From the NCBI GenBank assembly GCA_934667425.1, contig CAKULV010000039.1:1-28988 (forward strand): DNA of 28,988 bases. Direction: 5' to 3'. Shown here piece after piece: positions 17,301 through 24,074 of this stretch. How positions within the stretch are numbered: the first letter of the stretch is position 1; every line of letters begins with the position of its first letter. A program made the position numbers and the translations under genes. This stretch comes from an uncultured Kiritimatiellota bacterium. Lineage in GTDB: Bacteria; Verrucomicrobiota; Kiritimatiellia; RFP12; UBA1067. The notes under the pieces were generated by a model. It did no database searches and had not been told where the DNA came from. It saw only the letters and a list, made by a program, of their open reading frames with translations.

Positions 17301-17569
17301 AGGTGGTCGCGAAGATCGGTCAGGGACGTCCAGACGTGCTCGACATGATAAAGAACCGCGAGATCGCCCTCATCCTGAACACGCCATCCAACAGGCGCGA
17401 TTCCCGGGCGGACGACAACTCGATCCGCCGGGCGGCGATCAAGTACCGCATCCCGTACCTCACCACGATCGCCGCCGCGCTTGCTGCGTCGGAAGGCATA
17501 AAGGCCGCCCGAGAGGGCAAGGGCGAGGTTCGTTCGCTGCAGAGCTATCACGCATCGATCATAGGATGA
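14354..17569 (+). CDS. carB: Carbamoyl-phosphate synthase large subunit, copy 1
   Basis: It uses two ATP, bicarbonate and ammonia (from the CarA glutaminase) to make carbamoyl phosphate for arginine and pyrimidines. It has the full four-part layout: a carboxyphosphate ATP-grasp half (KVLIIGSGPIVIGQACEFDY, NPRTSRSSALASKATG), a helical oligomerisation part (about 400-550), a carbamoyl-phosphate ATP-grasp half (LILGGGPNRIGQGIEFDY, GGQTPLNIA, RPSFVLGGRGME, EANPRASRTVP), and a C-terminal MGS-like regulatory domain with GRPDVLDMIKNREIALILNT. ATG 14354 is chosen: it follows AAGGAG (14337-14342) and gives MKRADVDKVLIIG. The TTG at 14345 is too close to that site. At 1071 residues it is standard. It differs throughout from the second copy at 25188. 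No carA is nearby. The next gene begins 19 bp downstream. Confidence 0.96.
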   Translation: MKRADVDKVLIIGSGPIVIGQACEFDYSGTQACKALRSCGYKVVLVNSNPATIMTDPLMADATYIEPLNEERLEQIIEKERPDAILPNLGGQTGLNLSMSLAKKGVLDKYGVKVIGVNLDAIERGEDREVFKETMARLGIETPRSGIVHSVDEAVALVHDKIGYPVVVRPAYTMGGAGGGFCYNVEELRTICARGLDASLTRQCLIEESILNWEELEVEVVRDAKNQMIAVCFIENIDAVGVHTGDSFCAAPFLTISEDLQERLRRDAFKIVEAIGVIGGTNVQFAHDPKTGRVVIIEINPRTSRSSALASKATGFPIALISAKLASGMTMDEIPYWRDGTLEKYTPSGDYVVLKFARWAFEKFRAVEDHLGTQMKAVGEVMSIGKTYKETLQKAIRALEKGRAGLGFAKDFHEKSLDELLKMLSTPNSERHFQMYEALRKGATDEQIFNLTGVKAYFVQQMRELVQEEEELLRYKGSLPPDELLVRAKKDGFSDKYMAQLLKVSEKEVRERRTALGCVETWHAVPVSGVENQAYYYSSYNGKPGEVPVSDNRKKVLILGGGPNRIGQGIEFDYCCTHAAMAMREAGYETIMVNCNPETVSTDYDTSDKLYFEPVTLEDVLQIYQAEKPEGVIVQFGGQTPLNIAAELEAAGCRILGTSVKSIDAAEDRDLFHSIMDRLGIPMPESRMASDLDGALKVVKEIGYPIVIRPSFVLGGRGMEVIYDETMLREYIAKAVGVTPDRPLYLDRFLHHALECEADALSDGKDIFIPAIMQHIELAGVHSGDSACVLPPVAISEENKATILDYTRRIAGELKVVGLMNMQFAIEDDKVYVIEANPRASRTVPLVSKVAGTQMARIATRLMLGESVASLGMDRHKTIPYYGVKEAVLPFEKFPEVDPVLGPEMRSTGEVLGLAETFGLAYYKSQEAAGAPLPILSGKLLVSLSEKPDDAAMAAKNFADLGFEIVGTEGTVNFLREKGVPAKVVAKIGQGRPDVLDMIKNREIALILNTPSNRRDSRADDNSIRRAAIKYRIPYLTTIAAALAASEGIKAAREGKGEVRSLQSYHASIIG

Positions 17570-17588
17570 TTTTTTCGAGGTGAAGTGC

Positions 17589-19037
17589 ATGGAGAACATA
17601 TCGTATGATTCCGCTTGTCGCGGTAAGGGAAATGGCGGCTTCAGCCGCAGGGACTTTGTGGCGATGGGCGTCATGGCCGCAATGGCGAACGGCACCGGAT
17701 GCGTTTCGGGGCAGAGGCGTCCCGCAAGTGCAGTAGGTGGACGTTCGTTCAAGACAATCACGATCTCCACGACGGATTGCCTTTTCGAGCGTGAGCCGAT
17801 GGTGCGTCCGTTTGGCTTCAAGGGCGGGTATCTAACCGAAGAGTGGGTCGTGGCGTCGTGCGTAAGGTCGTCCTCCGGCAAGTTCGGCATCGGCCTTGGA
17901 ACCCAGAGCTGCCTGTGGAGCGACGCGAGCGTGTTCTCGTCCACCTCCGAGGCGGGCGGCAACGCGCTTATGTTCGCGATGACGCAGCATGCGCTGAAGC
18001 TTATCGAGGGCCGGTCGTTCGTGTCGCCAGTGGAGCTCAACGACTGGCTGTGGCCGCAGGTGTGGGAATACGGCAAGCGCATAACGTCCAACCCGAAACT
18101 GAGGGCGACGTTTGCGCTGAATGCGCTGGTTTCCGTTGACAACGCCATATGGGTGCTGTTCGCCCGCGAGAACGGCCTCGCCTCCTTCGACGAGATGATT
18201 CCGGATGCATACAGGCCGGCCCTGTCGGCCCGCCATTCTAAATGCGCCTCCATCCCGCTGTTCTCGTACAAGGTGCCGCCGGCCGAGATCAAGTCCGCCG
18301 TGGATTCCGGATATTTCTTCATGAAGATCAAGATCGGCCAGCCAGGTACGCAGGAGGAGATGCTTGCGAAGGACATGGCCCGCGTGTCGCAGATACACGC
18401 AGTCCTGAAGGACTGCCGTACGCCCTACACTAAGACCGGCCGGCTTCCGTACTATTTCGACGCCAACGGGCGCTACGCGAAGAAGGAGACGCTTCTCAGG
18501 TTCGTGGACCACCTGAAGAAGATCGGCGCATACGAGCAGGTCGCGATAATAGAGGAGCCGTTCGACGAGTATGCGGACATTGACGTGAACGACATCCCCC
18601 TGCGCCTTGCCGCCGACGAGTCTGCGCATACCGTCAAGGACGCGCTTGAGCGGATCGACATGGGATACAGGGCAATGGCTCTGAAGCCAATAGCGAAGAC
18701 CATGTCGATGTCGATGAAGATAGCCCAGGCCGCATGCGACAAAGGCGTTCCATGCTTCTGCGCAGACCTTACGGTATCTCCGGTCCTTGTAGAGTGGAAC
18801 AAGTCGGTTGCGGCCCGTCTGCCGGCGTTTCCCGGGATTGGCGACCTCGGGCTTGTCGAGACGAATGGACACCAGAACTTCCGCAACTGGGAGACCATGC
18901 GCAGGGACTTGGCGTATCCGGACGCTCACTGGACGCGCACAGAGCGCGGAGTGTTCGAGTGCGATTCCGACTACTACGCGAAATCTGGCGGGATACTGGC
19001 GTCCATGCCGCGCTACGAGAAGATGTTCCGCATCTGA
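17589..19037 (+). CDS. Tat-exported enolase-superfamily protein (muconate lactonizing / dipeptide epimerase subgroup)
   Basis: Members abstract a proton alpha to a carboxylate; this subgroup includes cycloisomerases, dehydratases and dipeptide epimerases. The N-terminus GFSRRDFVAMGVMAAMANGTGC carries a twin-arginine motif, and a cysteine follows the hydrophobic stretch, suggesting export of the folded protein, possibly as a lipoprotein. The barrel has the KxK pair in FMKIKIGQPG (about 246-248) and three metal-ligand positions: DANGRY (Asp about 291), IIEEPFDEY (Glu about 323) and LAADES. The opposite base Lys is in ALKPIAKT. This set is that of the MLE subgroup. ATG 17589 has GAGG 8 bp upstream; GTG 17580 overlaps that site. 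It is 19 bp after carB-1 and 13 bp before a methyltransferase gene. Export of such an enzyme is unusual, and the substrate is unknown; cell-wall peptides or sugar acids are guesses. Confidence 0.82.
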   Translation: MENISYDSACRGKGNGGFSRRDFVAMGVMAAMANGTGCVSGQRRPASAVGGRSFKTITISTTDCLFEREPMVRPFGFKGGYLTEEWVVASCVRSSSGKFGIGLGTQSCLWSDASVFSSTSEAGGNALMFAMTQHALKLIEGRSFVSPVELNDWLWPQVWEYGKRITSNPKLRATFALNALVSVDNAIWVLFARENGLASFDEMIPDAYRPALSARHSKCASIPLFSYKVPPAEIKSAVDSGYFFMKIKIGQPGTQEEMLAKDMARVSQIHAVLKDCRTPYTKTGRLPYYFDANGRYAKKETLLRFVDHLKKIGAYEQVAIIEEPFDEYADIDVNDIPLRLAADESAHTVKDALERIDMGYRAMALKPIAKTMSMSMKIAQAACDKGVPCFCADLTVSPVLVEWNKSVAARLPAFPGIGDLGLVETNGHQNFRNWETMRRDLAYPDAHWTRTERGVFECDSDYYAKSGGILASMPRYEKMFRI

Positions 19038-19050
19038 GGGGAAGGCGTAG

Positions 19051-20283
19051 ATGGAACGCTTTGAGCTCGCAAAGGAACTGCAGAACGAGATACGCACCCG
19101 GGTCATGGGTGACGGCTTCATAAAGATCGTGCAGACGGTAAGGCGCGGCGGAAAGTTCTTCAAGATTGCGATGCGGCCCGTCGAGATCGGCGGCGTGAGG
19201 AAGTTTCAAGCCGAGATGACCGACGAGGCCCAGGTGAGCGTAAAGAACTTCGACGCCAAGGGCGCATCCGGCGGCCTTGAGGAGATCATCTCGCAGAAAG
19301 GCGCCCGAGACCTGCACCTCATCACCGCCGATGGGGATCTGCATGTGCGGGTGACCCGCAAGGGACACGTCCTCGTCTCGCGGTCGGCGAAGATGAACCG
19401 CGACGCCACGGTGATGCCGCATGACCGGGTGAAAAAACAGCCGCTTACGTCTTTCGATTCCGCTGCTCTGTTGAGGGCAATAGGCATTGCAGACGGGGAA
19501 GGCCGCATAAGGGCCTCGATGCGCGGGAAGTACGATCAGGTCAACGAGTTCCTGCGCATAGTCGGCGAGACGGCCGCCGAAGAGCAGGGCAAGCCTTTCA
19601 CCGTTGTGGACTGCGGTTGCGGCAAGGCGTACCTCACGATCTCGCTGTGGTTCTACCTTACGCTTGCGCGTGGCTTCAAGGACGTGCGCGTTGTGGGGAT
19701 AGACAGAAGGGCGGACGTCATTGAGGCCGCGAAGGCGATGGCCGAACGCCTTGACGTCTCGAACGCGGTTGAGTTCGTTGAAAGCGACCTGACGACCCTG
19801 CCGAGTGGCGCGGCCATGCCTGGCGGACTGGATCACGTGGATCTCGTCGCCTCACTCCATGCGTGCGACACCGCCACGGACGAGGCGATGGCGCGTGGCG
19901 TCGAATGGAAGGCCCGCTACGTATTGAGCGCGCCGTACTGCCAGCACGAGCTGCAGAAGACGATCGGCGCAAACGCCGCCCACTCCGATTTCTCGGGGCT
20001 GCTTCGGCAGAACATCCTTCGCGAACGTCTCTGCGACATCCTCACCGATTCGTTCCGCGCCATGATAATGCGCATATTGGGCTTCCGTACGCAGGTCGTG
20101 GAGTTCGTGTCGCCTGACGCCACCGCCCGCAACATCATGCTGAAATGCGAGTATGGCGTCAAACCCGGGCAGTCCGGCGCAGTCGCGGAGTACCTGAATC
20201 TGCGCGATTACTGGAAGGTGACGCCTTGGCTTGAGACGCGGCTTGCGAAGATCCTCGAACGGCATCTTGCGCGCTACTCGTGA
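19051..20283 (+). CDS. SAM-dependent methyltransferase, METTL25/Methyltransf_32-like
   Basis: The N-terminal ~150 residues (MERFELAKELQNEIRTRVMGDGFIK... up to KKQPLTSFDS) are a separate basic domain I do not recognise. The catalytic domain begins near residue 185 with VVDCGCGKAYLTISLWFYL (SAM-binding motif I), VVGIDRRADVIEAAKA (acidic end of strand 2), VDLVASLHACDTATDEAMARG and VLSAPYCQHELQKTI. The DCGCGKxYL and LHACDTATDEA signatures are those of the METTL25/TRM13-like group, in which RNA is a plausible but unproven substrate in bacteria. The gene begins 13 bp after the enolase-family gene, behind GGGGAAGG. Its stop lies 8 bp before the probable start of an EpmA-like ligase gene, so the two are likely co-translated. 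The function is not known. Confidence 0.78.
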   Translation: MERFELAKELQNEIRTRVMGDGFIKIVQTVRRGGKFFKIAMRPVEIGGVRKFQAEMTDEAQVSVKNFDAKGASGGLEEIISQKGARDLHLITADGDLHVRVTRKGHVLVSRSAKMNRDATVMPHDRVKKQPLTSFDSAALLRAIGIADGEGRIRASMRGKYDQVNEFLRIVGETAAEEQGKPFTVVDCGCGKAYLTISLWFYLTLARGFKDVRVVGIDRRADVIEAAKAMAERLDVSNAVEFVESDLTTLPSGAAMPGGLDHVDLVASLHACDTATDEAMARGVEWKARYVLSAPYCQHELQKTIGANAAHSDFSGLLRQNILRERLCDILTDSFRAMIMRILGFRTQVVEFVSPDATARNIMLKCEYGVKPGQSGAVAEYLNLRDYWKVTPWLETRLAKILERHLARYS

Positions 20284-20291
20284 GATGTCGC

Positions 20292-21173
20292 ATGTACGGG
20301 GAGTTTGAGGTCGAGTGCCTGAAGCGCCGCGCCATGATCGTGTCCGCCATGCGGGCGTTCTTCGATGGCCTGGGGTTTGTCGAGGTAGACACTCCGGTGC
20401 GGATCGCGGCGCCGGCTCCGGAGCCGCACATAGACTGTCCAGTTGTGGCTTCTCCGGAATGCGGCAATTCCGTGTCGTATCTGCGCGCCTCTCCGGAACT
20501 GCAGATGAAGAAGCTTCTTGCCGCAGGCATGGATCGGATATACCAGATAGGTCCGTGCTTCCGCGAGGGCGAGCGGGGGACACGGCATAGTCCTGAGTTC
20601 ACCATGATCGAATGGTACCGCGGGCACGCCGATTACCTTGCGATACTTGAGGACTGCGAATCGCTGTTCAGGCGGCTGGCGGCGGTTGTGGGCGGCGATG
20701 CGTCCGAATGCTCGTTCAGGCGCATCATGGTGCGCGATGCGTACCTCATGTGGGCAGGATGGGATCCATGGCTGGCGTGGAATCAGGATCGCTTCGATCT
20801 CGACATGTCCGCGAAGATAGAGCCTGCGCTGAGGCGCGAGGGCGCGGTGTTCCTCATGGACTATCCGCCGCAGGCGGCGAGTCTTGCCAGGTTGCGCGGC
20901 GATGTCGCGGAGCGATGGGAGTTCTACGTTGACGGCATGGAGCTTGCCAACTGCTTCTCGGAGCTGTGCGACCCGGATGAACAGCGGCGGCGTTTCGTCG
21001 CGGCAAGGGATGAGCGGAGGTCTCTTGGGGAGGCCGACTATCCCATAGACGAGGATTTTCTGTCGGGGCTCGGCAGCATCGGATCTGCGGCCGGCGTCGC
21101 GCTTGGCGTCGATCGCCTTGTTATGACGCTTCTCGGGGTGCGCCAGATAGACAGGGTGCGCGCGTTGATGTAG
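20292..21173 (+). CDS. epmA: Class II LysRS-like ligase (EpmA/PoxA family)
   Basis: It resembles the free catalytic core of lysyl-tRNA synthetase. In EpmA this activates (R)-beta-lysine and attaches it to elongation factor P. Motif 2 is QIGPCFREGERGTRHSPEFTMIEWYR and motif 3 is GVALGVDRLVMTLLG. No N-terminal tRNA anticodon-binding domain is present: the protein starts MYGEFEVECLKRRAMIVSAMRAFF and is about 293 residues, close to EpmA (325) and far from LysRS (~500). ATG 20292 is preferred to GTG 20280, which overlaps the preceding gene. Neither efp nor epmB is in the window, so EF-P as the target is assumed from the family. It lies 8 bp after the methyltransferase stop. Its own stop is followed by a repeat and then a new promoter, so it ends the carB-1 transcription unit. 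Confidence 0.8.
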   Translation: MYGEFEVECLKRRAMIVSAMRAFFDGLGFVEVDTPVRIAAPAPEPHIDCPVVASPECGNSVSYLRASPELQMKKLLAAGMDRIYQIGPCFREGERGTRHSPEFTMIEWYRGHADYLAILEDCESLFRRLAAVVGGDASECSFRRIMVRDAYLMWAGWDPWLAWNQDRFDLDMSAKIEPALRREGAVFLMDYPPQAASLARLRGDVAERWEFYVDGMELANCFSELCDPDEQRRRFVAARDERRSLGEADYPIDEDFLSGLGSIGSAAGVALGVDRLVMTLLGVRQIDRVRALM

Positions 21174-21186
21174 GTGTGGTTTAGAA

Positions 21187-21226
21187 GGTAGTGGGTAGTT
21201 GGTAGTTGGTAGTTGGTAGTGGGTGG
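21187..21226 (+). repeat. TTGGTAG short repeat, left flank of rlmB
   Basis: Consecutive GGTAGT(T/G)GG units. The last 19 bp, GGTAGTTGGTAGTGGGTGG (21208-21226), recur exactly on the opposite strand at 22215-22233. The same unit is found at 24699-24741. Confidence 0.9.
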
Positions 21227-21257
21227 ATGGGATTTGCCGGAAGTGCCGACTGCACTT

Positions 21258-21267
21258 GTGGTATAAT
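21258..21267 (+). promoter_or_regulatory. Extended -10 promoter of rlmB
   Basis: TGTGGTATAAT with -10 TATAAT at 21262-21267. No -35 box is evident; AGGAG (21300-21304) precedes ATG 21310. Confidence 0.65.
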
Positions 21268-21309
21268 CCCCCGCATGAAATTTCCGTTTCCATTCAAGTA
21301 GGAGTTTGC

Positions 21310-22107
21310 ATGGGAAACTATCAGAATACGCGGCATCACAAGAAAGGCCCCCGCGAGCTTGCTGCGGGAGGCGAATGGCTTTACGGCCGAAACCCCGTGA
21401 TTGAGGCATTGCGGGCCGGAAGGCGCACGTTCCACGAAATGGTCTTGCCGCCGGCAAGCAAGGATGAACCCGATGAGATCGCATCCTTGCGGCTCACGGC
21501 GCAGAAACGCCACATAATGGTGCGCACGATGGACAGGGATGGTCTCGATAGACTGGTGCATGGCGGTCACCATCAGGGAGTTGCTATCAAGGCGAGCGGC
21601 TATCCATACGTGGATTTCGAGGACATCGTGAATGATGTTGAAGCGAACGAGAATGCCATCGTCGTCGCGCTTGACCACCTTGAGGATCCGCAGAACGTCG
21701 GCTCGATATTGCGCACCGCCTGCGCGGCAGGCGTAACCGGCGTGATCATCCCGGAAGACCGGAGCGTGGGAGTCACGCCTGCGGCAGTCCGTGCTTCGGC
21801 CGGGGCGGCCGAGCATCTAAAGGTGGCGAGAGTCGTGAATCTGCCGAGGGCCATGAAGACGCTCAAGGATCACAACCTGTGGTTCACGGGGTTGGACTGG
21901 GGCGACGACGCCCGCATGTATACGGGCATCGACTTCAAGGGAAGGGCGGGGATTGTCATAGGTGCGGAGGGGGCCGGCCTTTCCCGTCTTGTCCGCGAGA
22001 CGTGCGACTTCATTGCGGAACTACCCATGCCGGGTGGATTTGAGTCGCTGAACGCAGGTGTGGCGGCTGGAATTGCCCTGTACGAGGTTCTTCGGCAGCA
22101 TTCCTGA
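21310..22107 (+). CDS. rlmB: TrmH/SpoU-family 23S rRNA 2'-O-ribose methyltransferase (RlmB-like)
   Basis: SPOUT-fold methyltransferases of this type modify a ribose in 23S rRNA; RlmB acts on G2251. An N-terminal substrate-binding domain starts GGEWLYGRNPVIEALRAGRR and includes GGHHQGVAIKASGYPY. The catalytic domain has motif 1 DHLEDPQNVGSILRTACAAG, motif 2 IVIGAEGAGLSRL and motif 3 PMPGGFESLNAGVAAGIALYE, which form the knotted SAM site. ATG 21310 is chosen because AGGAG lies 5 bp upstream; the frame is open from 21223, but that part contains the promoter. At 265 residues it is slightly longer than E. coli RlmB. The gene with its promoter lies between inverted copies of the TTGGTAG repeat. TrmH or RlmB-like paralogues cannot be separated by eye. 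Confidence 0.88.
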   Translation: MGNYQNTRHHKKGPRELAAGGEWLYGRNPVIEALRAGRRTFHEMVLPPASKDEPDEIASLRLTAQKRHIMVRTMDRDGLDRLVHGGHHQGVAIKASGYPYVDFEDIVNDVEANENAIVVALDHLEDPQNVGSILRTACAAGVTGVIIPEDRSVGVTPAAVRASAGAAEHLKVARVVNLPRAMKTLKDHNLWFTGLDWGDDARMYTGIDFKGRAGIVIGAEGAGLSRLVRETCDFIAELPMPGGFESLNAGVAAGIALYEVLRQHS

Positions 22108-22109
22108 TC

Positions 22110-22256
22110 CGAAACTTGCGATTTGCGATTTATGATTTATGATTTGCGATTGCATTTGGTCATTCAGGCATTTGGGGATTTGTGGCGACATGTCCCCCTG
22201 GCGAAGCGAGTCGACCACCCACTACCAACTACCCACTACCAACTACCACCTAAAAC
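22110..22256. repeat. Composite intergenic repeat B (AAATCGC, GGCGACATGTCCCC and TTGGTAG modules)
   Basis: In order: TTGCGATTTGCGATTTATGATTTATG..., then a CATTTGGTCATT/ATTTGGGGATTTG stretch, TGGCGACATGTCCCCCTGGCGAAGCGAG, and CCACCCACTACCAACTACC (the TTGGTAG unit inverted), ending CCTAAAAC. The same modules appear in the block at 24693-25072. The repeat runs right up to the ribosome-binding site of the next gene (GGAG, 22257-22260), so that gene's promoter, if separate, must lie in or before the repeat. Confidence 0.85.
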
Positions 22257-22268
22257 GGAGATTGAATC

Positions 22269-23423
22269 ATGGACATGACTCGCAAGGGCTTTGTTGACAG
22301 CATGGTGATGGCGGCAGGCGGCTTGTGCGCCGGGTGCGCGTCTTCAGGAAAGCCCGCATTTGGCTGTTCGGACAGGTTTAGCTGGGGCTGTCTGCTGCAC
22401 CTTGGCTCGAACATGTGGGATGATTTCGAGAACGGACCCGACGACTGGGCCAAGAGCGAGGAGGAAGAAAGGCAGAGGCCAAATCCGTTCGGTCCTAGCG
22501 GAAACAGGCGCTCCAGCTACCATTCGTATCTTCGCTGCCATGACGACCTTTGGCGGAAATCCGTGGATCATGCCGCGAAAAAGGGACTTGATCTCGTATT
22601 CATAGATCTTGGGGAGGGTATCGAGTATCCAAGCCATCCTGAACTCAAGGTCGCCGGAACGTGGAGCGTCGACAAGATACGCAAAGAACTGGCCCGCATG
22701 CGGCGGCTCGGGCTTGAACCCTGTCCGAAGCTTAACTTCTCCGCATGCCACGATTCGTGGCTAAAGGATTACCATCGCATGCTCTCGACAAGGAAGTACT
22801 ATCAGGTCGTTGCCGACGTGATTCGCGATGCCGTTGAGATATTCGACAATCCGCGCCTGTTCCACATAGGGTATGACGAGGAGATGGCGATCGCCGAGTT
22901 CAACCACTTCCATGTAACCGTCCGGCAGGGCGATCTTTGGTGGCACGACCTGTTCTATACTGTAGATCAGGTGTCGAGGCATGGTTCGCGTCCGGTGATG
23001 TGGGCAGACGCAATATGGACGGGGCGCAGGGAATATACAAGGAGGATGACGAAGGACGTGCTTCAGTCCAACTGGTACTACCGCAGCGATTTCTCCGAGA
23101 ATAAGCTGAAATGGAACTACGAATTCGAGAAGAAGGGCGGATGGGGCGAGACGGTGAACGGAGCCGCAGCGTTTCAGGCTCTTGAGGATGCAGGGTTTGA
23201 CCAGTTGCCATGCACCTCCAACTGGGCCGATGACGGCAGCGCCGATGCCGTGGTCAAGTATTGCAGGGAACACATCGATCCGTCTCGCCTAAAAGGATTC
23301 TACACCGCACCTTGGATGCAGACGGTTCCCGATACGCCAGAGAAGAAGTCCATCTCGGCCACTCTCTCCGGCCTGGATCTTCTTGCGGCGGCGCGAGATC
23401 GCCATTATCCGCGAATTCCGTAA
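22269..23423 (+). CDS. Exported lipoprotein with a GH20-like catalytic motif
   Basis: It starts MDMTRKGFVDSMVMAAGGLCAGC: a short RK-containing n-region, a hydrophobic stretch and a lipobox-like CAGC. It is therefore probably a membrane-anchored exported protein. The rest reads like a TIM barrel. LDLVFIDLGEGIEYPSHPEL and LGLEPCPKLNFSACHDSWL resemble early barrel strands. RLFHIGYDEE (Asp203-Glu204) matches the catalytic HIGGDE pair of GH20 hexosaminidases. SRPVMWADAIW and VLQSNWYY resemble the later GH20 strands carrying Trp residues. The N-terminal GH20b domain is absent and the protein is short (384 residues), so it is a distant relative and the sugar is uncertain. ATG 22269 has GGAG 8 bp upstream. 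It stands alone between repeat B and tRNA-Pro. Confidence 0.6.
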   Translation: MDMTRKGFVDSMVMAAGGLCAGCASSGKPAFGCSDRFSWGCLLHLGSNMWDDFENGPDDWAKSEEEERQRPNPFGPSGNRRSSYHSYLRCHDDLWRKSVDHAAKKGLDLVFIDLGEGIEYPSHPELKVAGTWSVDKIRKELARMRRLGLEPCPKLNFSACHDSWLKDYHRMLSTRKYYQVVADVIRDAVEIFDNPRLFHIGYDEEMAIAEFNHFHVTVRQGDLWWHDLFYTVDQVSRHGSRPVMWADAIWTGRREYTRRMTKDVLQSNWYYRSDFSENKLKWNYEFEKKGGWGETVNGAAAFQALEDAGFDQLPCTSNWADDGSADAVVKYCREHIDPSRLKGFYTAPWMQTVPDTPEKKSISATLSGLDLLAAARDRHYPRIP

Positions 23424-23442
23424 AGCAGACGATTTTTGCGCC

Positions 23443-23471
23443 TTGACTAAAAAGGCGATAGGTGGTATATT
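23443..23471 (+). promoter_or_regulatory. Promoter of tRNA-Pro
   Basis: TTGACT (23443-23448), a 17-bp spacer ending GGTGG, and TATATT (23466-23471), 35 bp before the mature tRNA. A near-consensus pair. Confidence 0.8.
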
Positions 23472-23506
23472 ACATCCCGTTTTTCGCTTAAGTGCGTTTG
23501 TTGATT

Positions 23507-23583
23507 CGGAGCGTAGCGCAGTCTGGTAGCGCGTTTGGTTCGGGACCAAAAGGCCGAGGGTTCAAATCCCTCCGCTCCGACCA
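23507..23583 (+). tRNA. tRNA-Pro (anticodon CGG)
   Basis: The acceptor stem CGGAGCG/CGCTCCG is perfect, with CCA encoded (23581-23583). The D-arm GCGC...GCGC, the anticodon stem TTTGG/CCAAA with loop TTCGGGA (anticodon 23541-23543), and the T-arm GAGGG-TTCAAAT-CCCTC are all intact. The C1-G72 pair is the bacterial tRNA-Pro hallmark. Confidence 0.96.
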
Positions 23584-23738
23584 TTCCATGGTTACATGAG
23601 TTTCGCCATTTTAGTCTTTTGTGGCTGATATGGAGGAAATAGCCTGTTTGCTGTAATGGAATTTTTCCGATATCAAGGCTTTCTTTTCGTTAGTCCGACA
23701 AAATCGTGTGGCGGAGCGTGGGGCGGAAATGCCGAAAT

Positions 23739-23943
23739 CTACGGAGGATCGGAGGCCTGTTTTCCGGCCTTTGAAGACTGGGCGGAGCGCTTCGCAGGCG
23801 GGAAAGACTTGAAATCGCCGCCCCTGAACCCCTTGGCCCTCATGTGGGCCTCCCTGGCCTTGGTCGTCATGTCGTCCAGCTGGAGCCGCTCGAGGACGGT
23901 CTTCGCGATGCGGCTTCGGGCCTTGCTGAAGCGTCTGTCTGAA
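23739..23943 (-). pseudogene. Possible C-terminal remnant of an unidentified gene
   Basis: The 490-bp gap between tRNA-Pro and plsY holds no intact gene. On the minus strand about 65 codons, from SDRRFSKARSRIAKTVLERL through DDMTTKAREAHMRAKGF to the stop near 23739, show strongly GC-rich third positions and a protein-like charge pattern. The frame upstream of this runs into the plsY promoter region and looks non-coding, so only a tail could remain. I do not recognise the family. The overlapping + strand frame (23656-23985) looks less protein-like. Confidence 0.3.
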
Positions 23944-23977
23944 ATTTGCGTTGCAGGGGACTGTGTGCGGGGTTGTG

Positions 23978-23986
23978 TGCTATAAT
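23978..23986 (+). promoter_or_regulatory. Extended -10 promoter of plsY
   Basis: TGCTATAAT (-10 TATAAT 23981-23986), about 90 bp before plsY. No -35 box stands out. Confidence 0.6.
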
Positions 23987-24074
23987 TCAACGCGTTTTGC
24001 GGTTTGTGCGCCAATGCCGTAGGCGGTGTGCGAGCCGTGCGTGTTGGTATCGCAAGAAAGGTTGGCATAAATAA

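Noticed and set aside
15284..18376. 1030-codon minus-strand frame opposite carB-1 and the enolase-family gene
   Set aside because: It is a shadow of the GC-rich codon pattern of two clear genes on the + strand.
21187..21226. Short repeats as a CRISPR array
   Set aside because: The units are contiguous 7-bp repeats without spacers, and no cas gene is near.
21223..21309. Longer N-terminus for rlmB
   Set aside because: The added segment covers the TATAAT promoter; ATG 21310 has an AGGAG ribosome-binding site.
23656..23985. 109-codon plus-strand ORF before plsY
   Set aside because: Its end runs into the plsY promoter, it has no ribosome-binding site, and the opposite strand has better coding character.
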